The notes: a model not told the origin generated them from the sequence alone. A stretch of DNA of 64,000 bases from CAVWDI01 sp046259385 (GCA_046259385.1 JBJYWI010000291.1:1-64000); one strand, 5' to 3'; positions 17,342 to 27,260 are shown, counted from the first letter of the stretch. Numbers and translations: made by a program.

Positions 17342-18682
17342 ATGCCGACAAAAAAGGTCGTTGTTATCGGCGCTGGCTGTGCTGGTCTATCTGCCGCCTA
17401 TACCCTGCACAAACACGGCATAGAAACAATCGTTTTTGAAGCCGGTCCCGTAGCTGGAGGGCGCTGCCGGACGGAATGGGAGGATGGCTATGAGATCACT
17501 GCAGGGGCTGCAACCACCGAGCCCCAATGGGCTACCACCTTCCAGTACATTAAGGAACTCGGTCTGGAAGACCGGGTGAAAGCCGGTCATAAGCTCCGGT
17601 TCGCGTATTACATTAATGGGAAACTGCGCACAGTATTTCTGGGTATATCGATCAAGACCTTGGGGGAAAACATCCGCTTTTTCTTAAATGGATTCCCAAA
17701 ATTGACCTATCTTCATATCGCAAGAGCCTTCTCTGCCCTCAGAAATTATATGAAATATGTCGACACAAAGAATCATGATTTCTCTGCTTTGAAAGAGATT
17801 TCAAACATGAGCACCAAGGACTTCCTCCTAAAGAACGGCGCTTCTCTAGCGCATGACTGGATGTTCTACCCTTTCATGACGTTGATGGTGATGGAACGCC
17901 CCAGTGAGATTTCCATCGCTCACCCCATATCGCTATTCTCGTTGATGAAAGACATGCGCACGCTTGATGGAGGGCTTGGCATGATCACAGCAGGGTTGTA
18001 TGAGAAAATAAAGGACTGCGTGCACCTGAATACACCGGTGAAAAAGGTGGTTATTCAGGACGGAAAAGTCCTCGGGGTGGAGACCAGTGAAGGTTTTATC
18101 GAAGCCGATCAGGTAATTTGCGCAGTGGATGCTGTCGTCGCACGTCAGATCATTCCCGACCTTCCTGAATCGATGCGAAAACCGCTTGAGACCTGCAGGT
18201 ACTCCTCCACATATTACTACCAGTTCGGGCTAGAGAAACCGATCATCAAATGGAAAGATACTCCGTTCTATGTGATTGTGATGCCGTCAACCAGCGACTC
18301 GTTTCTGAACTTCGCTTCACTTGGGCATCCCTCAAGGGAAAAACCGGTCGCGATCGTGGCGACCGCCGGCAGATTTGACGATGAATTGTGCGCCATGAGT
18401 GATGAAGTACGCCGCCGGGCGGTCATCAAGGAGGTCCAGAGATTTGCGCCATTCTTCCCGGATGAGCCAAAAATCACCAGGTATTTCCGCTGGGACCGCG
18501 CCATCAACACGGAACCTCCAGGCCAGTATGTCGCCATCCAGGACCTGCTGAACAATCACATGCGCGATGTCAAGGGGCTGTACCTTGCCGGTGAGTACCT
18601 GTTTCTTATCGCATGCACTGAAGGAGCCATGGCCAGCGGTAAAAAAGCGGCTGAGATGGTTATGGAAGACCTGGCGATTTAA
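17342..18682 (+). CDS. FAD-dependent amine-oxidase-like oxidoreductase
   Basis: A 446-aa flavoprotein with an N-terminal Rossmann motif VVVIGAGCAGLSAAYTL (residues about 5-21), the following FEAGPVAGGRCRT segment, and a C-terminal FAD-binding element GLYLAGEYLFL near 415. This is the layout of the protoporphyrinogen oxidase, phytoene desaturase and amine oxidase superfamily. The precise substrate cannot be told; carotenoid or tetrapyrrole neighbours are absent. GAGGAGTGAAGAG precedes the ATG. It appears to be a single-gene transcript. Confidence 0.85.
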   Translation: MPTKKVVVIGAGCAGLSAAYTLHKHGIETIVFEAGPVAGGRCRTEWEDGYEITAGAATTEPQWATTFQYIKELGLEDRVKAGHKLRFAYYINGKLRTVFLGISIKTLGENIRFFLNGFPKLTYLHIARAFSALRNYMKYVDTKNHDFSALKEISNMSTKDFLLKNGASLAHDWMFYPFMTLMVMERPSEISIAHPISLFSLMKDMRTLDGGLGMITAGLYEKIKDCVHLNTPVKKVVIQDGKVLGVETSEGFIEADQVICAVDAVVARQIIPDLPESMRKPLETCRYSSTYYYQFGLEKPIIKWKDTPFYVIVMPSTSDSFLNFASLGHPSREKPVAIVATAGRFDDELCAMSDEVRRRAVIKEVQRFAPFFPDEPKITRYFRWDRAINTEPPGQYVAIQDLLNNHMRDVKGLYLAGEYLFLIACTEGAMASGKKAAEMVMEDLAI

Positions 18683-18838
18683 AAACAACACCCAAATTGA
18701 GGCTGAGCTGTAATACCTCAAAAACATCCTAATAAAAACAACAGTACGTATGATTTGTCAGGTGCGGATTCCCAATAAAAGATCTGCAGGTGTTAATTAC
18801 CCTTTAGCTGTATGTCTGCTTAAAGATGCGCAATCATA

Positions 18839-19054
18839 TCAATCCCTTTTATTGAGCCTGAGATATTCAGTCTTTTTACACTCAGGACAGGTTACCAGTC
18901 GGCGCGGGTGTCCCGATGCCTTGTACCTAACCCCTCCTATGCTCCAGATATCGAATTCGTGCCCGCAGCTGCACTTGAAATACCATTTCCGCGACTCCCT
19001 TTCCAACTGCTCCATTACCCTCTCAGGAAGTATCCTGACAAGCAAATCTCTCAT
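18839..19054 (-). CDS. Small zinc-ribbon protein
   Basis: A 71-aa protein with CSCGHEFD and TCPECKKTEY, two Cys pairs that fit a zinc ribbon, after a short helical N-terminus. The start at 19054 (MRDLLVRILPE) is chosen because GGGAGGAG lies 5 nt before it; an ATG seven codons earlier has no such site. Unknown function. The gene is convergent with the FAD oxidoreductase. Confidence 0.68.
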   Translation of the reverse strand: MRDLLVRILPERVMEQLERESRKWYFKCSCGHEFDIWSIGGVRYKASGHPRRLVTCPECKKTEYLRLNKRD

Positions 19055-19208
19055 CTTTACTCCTCCCAAACCCATACCAGACGAACCTGATTAATTTGGG
19101 GAGCCAGCAGCAATCTGTTAGACCAAATTCATCCCCACATCACTAAGAATTTGTAATCAATAGAAACTATTTCCACGTTTAATTTTATATTATTTTGTGG
19201 AAAACTAA

Positions 19209-19240
19209 GGGATTGTCCGCTAAAATGATAGGACAATCCC
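19209..19240 (-). terminator. Terminator of the secreted-protein gene
   Basis: GGGATTGTCC (19209-19218) and GGACAATCCC (19231-19240) form a perfect 10-bp stem with a 12-nt loop. On the minus strand it is followed by TTAGTTTT. Confidence 0.75.
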
Positions 19241-19268
19241 CATGTTTTACCTTTGGTAAATTTGGTCG

Positions 19269-20726
19269 TTATTGATTTTCACGACCCAAAATGCCCCACC
19301 AACCTGTGTACGTGCCCAGTTTTCCCCACAATTCCCTGGCGTCAAATTCATCCAGACCGGTGTTCTTTTCAAAACGCCCCCAGAATGCTCCCCACCAGCC
19401 CTCGGGCTCTACTTTAACACCGTCATACTCTGTGGGGCGATTTGAGCCGCCGCCTACCACCAGGCTGCCGACGTAGTCCGCATCCGAATAAACCCGTTCG
19501 ATCTCGCCGGCGATTTCCTGCATATCTTCCTCCGAAATGATCCCGTTGCTGGTGGCTTTATAAAACTGCACTGTCACCCGGATTGGGAAGCGCTCATCGC
19601 GTTCTATCTTCAATCCGTCGATCTCTGTAAACGGACCATCGACCTCGCCATGCCCGATCACCGCCTCTTCGATATCGCTGGCTGATTCTGCTGCCATCGG
19701 TATAGCTGGCGCCATCTCAGTGCCTCCAAGAAGGTCGAAGCCCCATCTGGCTTTTTGCTTCTGCTTCAACGGCACCTGGATGACCATCACCATGTTGAGC
19801 CCTTCACCCGTTGAATCTTCACGATTACCACCTGAGGGTTGCGCTCGAAGGTCAAAATCGCTCAGCCGTTCTCCGGTAAAACTTGCTCTTTGCCCGGCCT
19901 GGTTGAAGAACAACCGCTGCCCCCAGGACCAGCCAGCCGGGAAGGCATCCCGCACGTTATCTATAATGGTGGCGCTGGTGCCCTCGCGGGTAGCGACAAT
20001 GGTCAGCACCGCAGGATCGCCCTCAGAGGACTGGTAATTAAAGAGGACCGGGTTAAATTCGGCTATCCCTTCCTGGGGCACCGGCAGGAAAGCTGCCTGC
20101 GCGCTGACCAGGACGTGCGTATCCCGTCTGGCGAGGAGGGATTCCCCCCGGCCCCTCCACGAATCAGGGTCTGACAGGTATTTGCGGAAGTCCCCCAGGT
20201 ATTCCTCAAGAGAAATTCTGTATAGTTCATCCCCGCGCTCGTTACCGATCAACAGGTAAAACCGGTCCAAAGGGATATCAGCAGTCAGGTCGCTGAAATT
20301 GGGATTGCGGATGACTGGCATCAAAGTTAGGCGGTAATCGCAGGTAACTGGATCCCGGTGTTGTACCTGGATGGTCACATCCGATATATTCGGCCCGACT
20401 GAGGAATTATAAAAGCGGCCTGTATCCTCCCAGGTCACGTTGACGATATTCAAGCCTTCCAACTCGGCCAACTGCTGGGCTCTTTCATCCCGGACCATCG
20501 CGGAGGTCCTCTCAATCGCTTCTATATATCCAGGGTCCGGGATCCTTTCATCACCAGATCCATAAACCCGGATTGGTGGTGAACATGGAGGAACGGCATC
20601 CTTTGCATGCACGTTTCGGGTGGATTCAACCGGTAGGATATTGTATGGAAAATCGAGTTTCAATCCTTCGACCCCAAATACAAATGCCAGTGTGATCAAT
20701 GCAGCCTTCAGAATTTTTCGAAACAT
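19269..20726 (-). CDS. Secreted protein of unknown function
   Basis: A 485-aa exported protein. The N-terminus MFRKILKAALITLAFVFG is followed by a hydrophobic stretch typical of a signal peptide. The rest is soluble and mixed alpha/beta, without a domain I recognise. Five or six Trp residues cluster near the C-terminus (EGWWGAFWGRF, YTGWWGIL), which is unusual. The start at 20726 is preceded by AAAAGGAGGCGATA; a longer frame upstream to 20861 has no such site. It is divergent from the Usp gene. Confidence 0.7.
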   Translation of the reverse strand: MFRKILKAALITLAFVFGVEGLKLDFPYNILPVESTRNVHAKDAVPPCSPPIRVYGSGDERIPDPGYIEAIERTSAMVRDERAQQLAELEGLNIVNVTWEDTGRFYNSSVGPNISDVTIQVQHRDPVTCDYRLTLMPVIRNPNFSDLTADIPLDRFYLLIGNERGDELYRISLEEYLGDFRKYLSDPDSWRGRGESLLARRDTHVLVSAQAAFLPVPQEGIAEFNPVLFNYQSSEGDPAVLTIVATREGTSATIIDNVRDAFPAGWSWGQRLFFNQAGQRASFTGERLSDFDLRAQPSGGNREDSTGEGLNMVMVIQVPLKQKQKARWGFDLLGGTEMAPAIPMAAESASDIEEAVIGHGEVDGPFTEIDGLKIERDERFPIRVTVQFYKATSNGIISEEDMQEIAGEIERVYSDADYVGSLVVGGGSNRPTEYDGVKVEPEGWWGAFWGRFEKNTGLDEFDARELWGKLGTYTGWWGILGRENQ

Positions 20727-20968
20727 TATCGCCTCCTTTTGAAAAACCAGATATTCAATTACACTACAGACGGAGGAAACTGATTTTTGGTTCCCCGGTG
20801 ACTGTTCCTCCATTAATCCACTTGACTTAAGTCTAAAAATTTTGTAATTTAATAGCAGCAATTTCAGTTGAAATTGCCTAGAGGAGACAGCAGCCTTGAA
20901 ACAATCCAGCTACCTGCATTTCAGAATTTATTAATAACCGCCCACATTAACCGCTGAAGGAGGTGAAT

Positions 20969-21964
20969 ATGTCGAACAACTCTCAGGTGATGGGAAATAA
21001 TTCAAAGTCGATCCAGCCCGATGGATCAAAGAAGCCACGCCCAATCCGGATTCTGCTGGCGGATGACGGTTCCGAACACGCCCAAGCTGCAGTTACGCTG
21101 CTGAAAGACCTGCCCCTCCCACCGGAAACCCACATCCACGCGCTGGCGGTCGTACCCACCCTGGATGTATCGCGCCATACATTTCTGGAAACTGCCCTGG
21201 AGAAGACCGGAAAAAAGCTGAAGGAAAGCGGACTGCAGGTTGCCACGGAGATTAAAGGCGGCGTTCCAGCTGCCACTATCAACGACTTCGCCGAACGACA
21301 TAAACCGGACTTGATTGTGATCGGTGCCAAAGGGCTAAGAGCCACCCTGGGCATCCTTCTGGGAGGTGTCGCCCAGCAGGTTGTGGAATATTCCCCCTGC
21401 CCGGTGCTGGTGGTCAGAGCGCCTTACAGTGGGATCAACCGGGTCCTTATGGTAACCGATGGTTCCACCCACAGCCAGTGTGCGCTGGCTTACCTTGGGG
21501 CAGATGTAAACGAAACGCCTACTGTACTGCCGGTGTGCGAAGCGCGCCTGCCTCTTCCCCCGAATGCGGAAATCACGGTTATGCATGTGCTGCCGCCGAT
21601 CTTATCGGCGGATATGGTCGCTCGCTCCTGGATGGTTGGACCGGATATGCTCTTCCCAATCCCTACCGAGACGGTTAACGACAGGGAGCTGCAGGCCAGG
21701 GAGCGCGAACAGGGCCAGGCACTGCTGGATGACTCGGTCAGGTCGCTCAAAGCCGGCGGTATCACTGCGACCAGCGAACTGCGGCGCGGTGATGCAGCCA
21801 CAGAGGCAATCGAATTCATCAAAGCCAATAATATCGATCTTGTCGTCTGCGGTTCGCGCGGTTTGAGCCAGGTCAGCGGCTGGCTGCTGGGCAGCGTATC
21901 GAGAAAACTGGTTCACTATTCCGGGTGTTCAGTCCTGATCGTCAAGGGTGGAGAGGAAGGCTAA
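20969..21964 (+). CDS. Tandem universal stress protein (UspA) protein
   Basis: A 331-aa protein with two Usp domains. The first (about 25-158) opens IRILLADDGSEHAQAA and ends VEYSPCPVLVV. The second (about 163-331) opens VLMVTDGSTHSQCA and ends VHYSGCSVLIV. Each keeps the G-x2-G-x9-G(S/T)-type nucleotide loop near its end (GAKGLRATLGILLGGVAQ and GSRGLSQVSGWLLGSVSR). Such proteins bind ATP or AMP and appear under stress or energy limitation. The start at 20969 follows AAGGAGG; an in-frame GTG 6 nt earlier lies inside the Shine-Dalgarno. The N-terminal 24 residues are polar. Confidence 0.9.
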   Translation: MSNNSQVMGNNSKSIQPDGSKKPRPIRILLADDGSEHAQAAVTLLKDLPLPPETHIHALAVVPTLDVSRHTFLETALEKTGKKLKESGLQVATEIKGGVPAATINDFAERHKPDLIVIGAKGLRATLGILLGGVAQQVVEYSPCPVLVVRAPYSGINRVLMVTDGSTHSQCALAYLGADVNETPTVLPVCEARLPLPPNAEITVMHVLPPILSADMVARSWMVGPDMLFPIPTETVNDRELQAREREQGQALLDDSVRSLKAGGITATSELRRGDAATEAIEFIKANNIDLVVCGSRGLSQVSGWLLGSVSRKLVHYSGCSVLIVKGGEEG

Positions 21965-22042
21965 AAAACCTACCAATAATATATAAACCCAATCTGGGAT
22001 TTCATCAATAATTTCAAACTCGTAAAATACTTAAGGAAATTC

Positions 22043-23023
22043 ATGGACCTAATTGTAAAAAATTACCTCAATTCGTTTGAATTCGATGCCCCTCAGCGCT
22101 CAGAGAACATGTCGGTCCTGCCCATTATTGCTGGTCAAAATATTGGACCGGAATACCTGACTTTACAGGAAGCCCTTGATAATGGGCACCTCACAGTTAC
22201 AGAAGTTGATCAGGCAGGATCTGTTCCAGACTTGAAAGTAATCAACAATTCGCAATTCTATGTGTTGATCCTGGATGGTCAGGAATTGGTGGGAGCCAAA
22301 CAAAACAGGGTGCTAAATACAACAGTGCTTGTTGACAAAGACACTGAATTGACAATACCAGTAAGCTGCACGGAACAAGGTCGTTGGTCTTATTCGACAG
22401 AAAAGTTCTCTGAATCGGAATCTTTCCTGCCAAGGTCCATTCAAATGAGCAAGATGGCAAGTGTATCTGATTCCCTCCGCCGAATGCGGAGTCACCGCTC
22501 CAACCAGTCGCAGGTCTGGAATGACATCAATCGCTACCACAGGGAAGCGGGAACTGCATCACCCACCGGCGCGATGATAGATGCATATCGATCACGCGAA
22601 AACGAAATTGAAGACCGGCTGAAATTGTTCGAGGTATCCAACCTTCATAACGGCTGCTTGGTTTTTATCAATGACGAGGTCATTGGCATGGATGTCCTTT
22701 CCCGACCTGAAGCATACAGCAAGCTTTCTAAAAAGCTGCTGAGAAGCTACGCAATGGAAGCGATCAGAACTGAAAGCCAGAAAGGCGGTCAGGTAGATAT
22801 CGAGAAAGCCAGGCAGTTTATTACTGAAGCCCAAAAATGCAGTGAAGAACGTTTCAAGTCCGCTGGGCTTGGCGAGGATTTCAGGTTTGACAGCCAACAG
22901 ATTATTGGTTCCGCGCTTATTTACATCGGATACGTAATGCATACTGCCTTTTTTAATAGGGGATACGAGCATACATCAGATCGAATGGCGAGCTTCCGGC
23001 ACAGGCGGGATTTTCGAAGATAA
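22043..23023 (+). CDS. ARPP-1 (DUF6569) domain protein
   Basis: A 326-aa soluble protein. MSVLPIIAG, YLTLQEAL, LTVTEV, VPDLKVIN and the VLILDGQELVGAKQNRVLN stretch with TELTIPVSCTEQGRWSY are all hallmarks of the ARPP-1 type domain; the C-terminal half is helical. The molecular role is not established; the family name reflects its association with phosphatase-like genes. A weak AAGGAAA lies before the ATG. The downstream flank runs into the third N gap. Confidence 0.8.
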   Translation: MDLIVKNYLNSFEFDAPQRSENMSVLPIIAGQNIGPEYLTLQEALDNGHLTVTEVDQAGSVPDLKVINNSQFYVLILDGQELVGAKQNRVLNTTVLVDKDTELTIPVSCTEQGRWSYSTEKFSESESFLPRSIQMSKMASVSDSLRRMRSHRSNQSQVWNDINRYHREAGTASPTGAMIDAYRSRENEIEDRLKLFEVSNLHNGCLVFINDEVIGMDVLSRPEAYSKLSKKLLRSYAMEAIRTESQKGGQVDIEKARQFITEAQKCSEERFKSAGLGEDFRFDSQQIIGSALIYIGYVMHTAFFNRGYEHTSDRMASFRHRRDFRR

Positions 23024-23174
23024 GAAAACCTCGGCCAGGTTTCTTAAAGACCTAAATCCTGCTTTAACGAATATGAACGAATCCCCGCTCTCGAAATTCT
23101 AAACCGAACTGGCGAATTGGTGGCTTCTGATTTCCGCTCCGGAAGAATACCGGGGAGAGGCGCAGTTCAACTGC

Positions 23175-23274
23175 NNNNNNNNNNNNNNNNNNNNNNNNNN
23201 NNNNNNNNNNNNNNNNNNNNNNNNNNNNNNNNNNNNNNNNNNNNNNNNNNNNNNNNNNNNNNNNNNNNNNNNNN
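23175..23274. other. Scaffold gap of 100 N
   Basis: Exactly 100 N. It lies between the ARPP-1 gene (ends 23023) and the HXXEE gene. About 150 nt to its left and 134 nt to its right hold no credible gene. Confidence 0.95.
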
Positions 23275-23408
23275 AAATAGCTGCAGTCCATGGGGGTGCA
23301 CGAGCCATGGGTTAAATTTCATACTGAGGATATATCAGCATTACCCGATTTAATACAGGTAATATAACTTTTATTGAAAAGACCAAGGAGCTGTAAACTC
23401 CCGCCTGA

Positions 23409-23783
23409 ATGAACCAGCTGACATTTGCGATCCTGCTGCTTACACTGGCTCTGATCATCCACCTAGTCGAAGAAGTAAAAACCGGGTTTCGGAAGCAGCT
23501 AATAATCGGCGAAATGCCAAGATCCCTTTTTATCGGGATAAACGTACTAATTTATTCTTACGCCCTTGTGATGTTGATTCTATCCTGGTTGGGAAATCCG
23601 GCTTCGATCTGGATGGCTTGGATTTTCACAGTTGGGAATCTAATAAATGCTTCCGGGCACATCGCGGCGATGATATACCACCGCGGGTATTTCCCAGGAG
23701 GGATCAGTGCTTTTGTGCTGCTGGCTGCGTCTGGATATTTGATATCGGTCCTGCTTTCAATCCCCAATTCCGGTAGTTTATAA
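23409..23783 (+). CDS. HXXEE-motif membrane protein
   Basis: A 124-aa protein with three to four membrane helices. The motif HLVEE near residues 18-22 inside the first helix gives the family its name. A second His-rich segment (ASGHIAAMIYHRGYFPGG near 85) also fits. The role is unknown; the conserved His and Glu in membrane segments suggest an enzyme or metal site. Its stop lies 29 nt before the next gene, which is probably in the same transcript. Confidence 0.8.
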   Translation: MNQLTFAILLLTLALIIHLVEEVKTGFRKQLIIGEMPRSLFIGINVLIYSYALVMLILSWLGNPASIWMAWIFTVGNLINASGHIAAMIYHRGYFPGGISAFVLLAASGYLISVLLSIPNSGSL

Positions 23784-23812
23784 TCCATCAAGCCAACTTG
23801 GAAGGGATCTGC

Positions 23813-24943
23813 ATGGAAAAGAAGACAATCATGATTTTGGGAGGCTACGGCAACACAGGCTTGTCGATCGCCAGGCTGCTGCTCACGTACAGCTCAACTG
23901 ACATCGTTATCGCCGGGCGGAATCTCAACAAAGCAGAGGCAACCGCTGCAGAATTGAACACTGAATACGATTGCGAGCGGATTAACGCTTGCCGGGTTGA
24001 TGCCTCCAGCCCGGAAAGCCTCGTGGATGGATTAATAGGAATTGACCTGCTGGTGGTCGCTTCGAGCACCGCCCAGTATGCGGATCTGGTCGCACGGGCA
24101 GCGATTGATTGCGGCAGCGATTATTTCGACGTCCAGTATTCCACCGGGAAACTGGAAGCGCTCCGGTCCCTTCAGAAGCAGATCGAAGAACATGGGCTCT
24201 GCTTCATCACCGACGGTGGATTCCACCCCGGTCTCCCGGCTGCGCTGGTTCGATACGGGGCTGCCGGTTTTGACCGCCTGAACAAGGCAGTGGTGGGCAG
24301 CGTGATCCAGATCAATTGGTCCAGCCTGGAATTCAGTTCATCGACAATCGATGAACTGGTATCGGAATTCGCCAATTTCAAAAATTTGGTGTTTAAGGAT
24401 GGGAAATGGCAGCCAGGCGGCGTATTAAGCTGGATCATCCCGAGGTGGTTTGTCTTTCCGCACGGTTTCGGACGCCGCTACTGCGTCCCCATGTACCTTG
24501 AAGAGATGCGCCCGTTGCCGGAACGTTACCCGGATCTGGCTGAGACTGGTTTCTATGTGGGCGGCTTCAACTGGTTCACTGACTGGTTTATTACGCCATT
24601 AACCATGTTTTTGCCGAGAATCTTTAAAGCCAGCGGTATGCGCTGGTCCTGCTTGATCATGGAATGGAGCCTCAAAAAATTTTCCCGACCGCCATACGGG
24701 ACGCTGCTGAAGCTGGAGGCGGAGGGGCTGAGGAACAGCCAGGAGAAGACGCTGGAAGTCTCTGTATTTCATCAGGACGGGTACGCGCTTACCGCCATCC
24801 CGGCTACGGCTTGCATCCTGCAGTACCTGGATGGCACCATCCGCAGCCCGGGTCTCTTTTACCAGGCACTGGCGGTTGAGCCAGCCCGGTTCATAAATGA
24901 CATGCAAAGGATGGGCGCGGAGATAACTAGGAGAGAGAAATAA
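23813..24943 (+). CDS. Saccharopine dehydrogenase-like NAD(P)-binding oxidoreductase
   Basis: A 376-aa protein. The N-terminal Rossmann motif IMILGGYGNTGLSIARLLL lies at residues about 6-24, and TDIVIAGRNLNKAEATA follows. The middle DGGFHPGLPAALVRYGA stretch is typical of saccharopine-reductase-like proteins. The C-terminal part carries HQDGYALTAIPATACILQ, also family-typical. The substrate is unknown; family members are found in lipid and amino acid metabolism. The start at ATG 23813 is chosen because GGAAGGG precedes it, rather than a TTG 15 nt upstream. Confidence 0.85.
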   Translation: MEKKTIMILGGYGNTGLSIARLLLTYSSTDIVIAGRNLNKAEATAAELNTEYDCERINACRVDASSPESLVDGLIGIDLLVVASSTAQYADLVARAAIDCGSDYFDVQYSTGKLEALRSLQKQIEEHGLCFITDGGFHPGLPAALVRYGAAGFDRLNKAVVGSVIQINWSSLEFSSSTIDELVSEFANFKNLVFKDGKWQPGGVLSWIIPRWFVFPHGFGRRYCVPMYLEEMRPLPERYPDLAETGFYVGGFNWFTDWFITPLTMFLPRIFKASGMRWSCLIMEWSLKKFSRPPYGTLLKLEAEGLRNSQEKTLEVSVFHQDGYALTAIPATACILQYLDGTIRSPGLFYQALAVEPARFINDMQRMGAEITRREK

Positions 24944-25018
24944 TTCACAATTGAGATAGAATCTCAGCCAGTTACACTTTGTATAAATTCATAAACATCG
25001 ATTCAACAAGGAGAATAA

Positions 25019-25435
25019 ATGACTACAAGAACCCTCAAGCGCAATATTTTCCAGCGTATATTGGGAATTCCAGCGACAAAACCCCCTGCTGACCCGGGAT
25101 GCTGGGAGTTCGGGGATGGAAGCCTGAAAATTGACCTGAGTAGAGCCCCTGAATTATCAGAACCATTCGGGGCGCTTCATCTGGAAAGCGAGGCGATGCC
25201 CACACGTGTGATGGTCATGCAGGACGGGAGCGGCGGTTACCGGGCGTTTGAGAATAAATGCGCTCACGCCGGCCGTAAGCTGGACCCGGTCCCCGGCACC
25301 GAGACCATCCAATGCTGCAGTATGGGACACCGCACCTATGATTATCAGGGGAATGTGCTTTCCAGCGAGGACGATATAAAGGTAAGACCTTTGACCGTGC
25401 AGGCGGAAGACGGAACCCTAGTCATCGAACTCTAA
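25019..25435 (+). CDS. Rieske-type [2Fe-2S] protein
   Basis: A 138-aa soluble protein. A Rieske-like fold is suggested by FENKCAHAGRKLDPVPG and QCCSMGHRTYDYQG. The first pair is the usual C-x-H. The second is C-x3-H (CSMGH), or C-x4-H from the other Cys, instead of the classic C-x2-H. The protein could be a small electron carrier serving an oxidoreductase; there is no oxygenase subunit nearby. A GGAG Shine-Dalgarno lies 6 nt before the ATG. No membrane anchor is seen. Confidence 0.75.
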   Translation: MTTRTLKRNIFQRILGIPATKPPADPGCWEFGDGSLKIDLSRAPELSEPFGALHLESEAMPTRVMVMQDGSGGYRAFENKCAHAGRKLDPVPGTETIQCCSMGHRTYDYQGNVLSSEDDIKVRPLTVQAEDGTLVIEL

Positions 25436-25574
25436 GAGGCACAACCATTTTTTCCCTATCTTTGGCTTACCGACGTATTCATATAGCGGTATTTTGTGGA
25501 AAATCAAGAACAAACGGTAAATACAAACCATTTTACCCAGTCAACCATGTGCAAAAGTATTTATGGAGGTGAGT

Positions 25575-26528
25575 ATGAAGAACCAGAAATGGATTGCAGC
25601 TGGGATAGCCACTGCGCTGGGAGCCGCAGCCGGGGTGCTGGCTGTGCGCATTTACCAGCACTTCCGCCGGGACCTTGCAGCAGCCGCGCAGCTGGTCCTG
25701 TCCGGGAGCAAGGTCATCCCGACCAGAATGGGTCCGGTTGAATGCGCTGTTCACGGCAGCGGTAATCCCGTGCTCTTGATTCACGGGGCAGGCGGCGGGT
25801 ATGACCAGGGTCTGGTCATGGCGCGGCTTACGAATCTCAATCTTCAGGCAATATCGGTATCCCGCTTTGGATACCTGCGGACTCCGATGCCTGATAATCC
25901 AGATCCAGCCAGCCAGGCGGACGCTTACGCAGCCCTGCTGGATGAACTAGGAGTAGAGAAGAGCGCCATTATGGGGATCTCTGCGGGCGGGCCTTCCGCC
26001 CTGCATTTTGCCCTGCGCCATCCGGAGCGCTGCTCAGCTCTGGTGCTGATGTGCGCGGTAACAGAACGAATGCCGCTGCCCTACGGGTTAACCATCGACA
26101 AAATTAGATTTCTCTTCAGTTCCGAGTTCGCCGGGTGGCTGCTGACAAACCCGCTGCGCCCAATCCTGTTAACTGCGGCAGGCGTTTCCCCGGATGTCTA
26201 CCGGAACCTATCATCGGAGGAAAGAGACACCGTCGACGAATTCGTTCGTTCTTTTCCGCCCATAACTCCCAAATTAAAAGGGGTGCTTAACGACGCCATG
26301 CAGATCCCGGAATTGGCGGATATTCCGTATGAAAAGATCCAGGCGCCGGCACTGATTTTTCACGCGGCGGATGATCCGCTGGTGCCAGTAATTACCGCCC
26401 AGCGGACTGCAGAACGGTTGTCCAACGCTGTCCTGTTTGAATATCCCCACGGCGGGCATCTGCTGGTCGGGAACCACAGCACTATATCCTCCCAGGTTGA
26501 AACTTTCTTACAGGACAATCGTGTGTAA
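25575..26528 (+). CDS. Alpha/beta hydrolase with N-terminal membrane anchor
   Basis: A 317-aa protein: a short hydrophobic N-terminus (about 5-27, likely a membrane anchor or signal), then an alpha/beta hydrolase fold. The oxyanion loop HGAGGG is near residue 72, the nucleophile elbow GISAGG (Ser) near 140, the acid Asp in AADDPLVP near 268 and the catalytic His in HGGHLL near 298. The substrate is unknown. The start 25575 follows GGAGGT by 4 nt, so it is preferred over the ATG at 25563, which overlaps that site. Confidence 0.87.
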   Translation: MKNQKWIAAGIATALGAAAGVLAVRIYQHFRRDLAAAAQLVLSGSKVIPTRMGPVECAVHGSGNPVLLIHGAGGGYDQGLVMARLTNLNLQAISVSRFGYLRTPMPDNPDPASQADAYAALLDELGVEKSAIMGISAGGPSALHFALRHPERCSALVLMCAVTERMPLPYGLTIDKIRFLFSSEFAGWLLTNPLRPILLTAAGVSPDVYRNLSSEERDTVDEFVRSFPPITPKLKGVLNDAMQIPELADIPYEKIQAPALIFHAADDPLVPVITAQRTAERLSNAVLFEYPHGGHLLVGNHSTISSQVETFLQDNRV

Positions 26529-26540
26529 AACCCATCTGGG

Positions 26541-27260
26541 ATGAAGATCAAAGAAGCCCGCCAGCTCGGTGCACAAATATCCAACCGGGTCCGCGCAGGA
26601 TCGATAGAAGCAGCCCACGCTCTGCTTAGCCCCGTTTTGAACAAGCGGACTCCGTTCGATAAACTGCGCATTATTGGTTACCCGATCGGCGAGACGCCAA
26701 AGGAGCAATCGGACGCGTTTATCGAGCGCATCGCTGGAGAAAAAACTGAGGGCGGCTGGGTTGTGATCGCAGCTGCGCTTGAAAAAAGGCTTGAGAGGGA
26801 TATGGCGGGTGCGCTGCACCTGTGTCGCAAATTTATCATCGCAGGCGATATCTGGTACTGCGCCGACATATTAGCGGAAGGCGTCGCCGGCAATGCGCTT
26901 GTTATCAATTTTGAAGAAGCCCTACTAAAGCTTGATGCCTGGCGGAATGATGAAAACCGCTGGATCAGGCGGGCGGTCGGCGTCAGCGCTCACTACTGGG
27001 GAAAGCGATCAAAAGGAAATCAACCCCGGCATGCCGGACATTTATTGACTTTTCTGGAGCCGCTTTTCTATGAAAACCAGGTCGAGGCAGTCAAAGGCAT
27101 CGGCTGGGGTTTAAAGACCATCGGGAGGTACTACCCGGATATGCTTTCAGACTGGTTGGCTCACCTTTTAAACAAGCCAGAGCGCAGTTACCGGGCTTTA
27201 ATGGTCAGGAAAGCTGTAACCTACCTGCCTCCTGAACGCAGGGCGGCAATTGGACTTTGA
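26541..27260 (+). CDS. AlkD-like DNA alkylation repair protein
   Basis: A 239-aa all-helical protein. HEAT-like repeats run through the whole chain, and RWIRRAVGVSAHYWGKR near 140 matches the central conserved element of AlkD-type DNA glycosylases. The start lies 12 nt after the hydrolase stop codon, so the two are probably cotranscribed. These enzymes remove alkylated bases. Two more DNA-repair-like genes are in the neighbourhood (the SPL-like gene just downstream, and the YcaQ-like gene at 43.2 kb). Confidence 0.8.
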   Translation: MKIKEARQLGAQISNRVRAGSIEAAHALLSPVLNKRTPFDKLRIIGYPIGETPKEQSDAFIERIAGEKTEGGWVVIAAALEKRLERDMAGALHLCRKFIIAGDIWYCADILAEGVAGNALVINFEEALLKLDAWRNDENRWIRRAVGVSAHYWGKRSKGNQPRHAGHLLTFLEPLFYENQVEAVKGIGWGLKTIGRYYPDMLSDWLAHLLNKPERSYRALMVRKAVTYLPPERRAAIGL

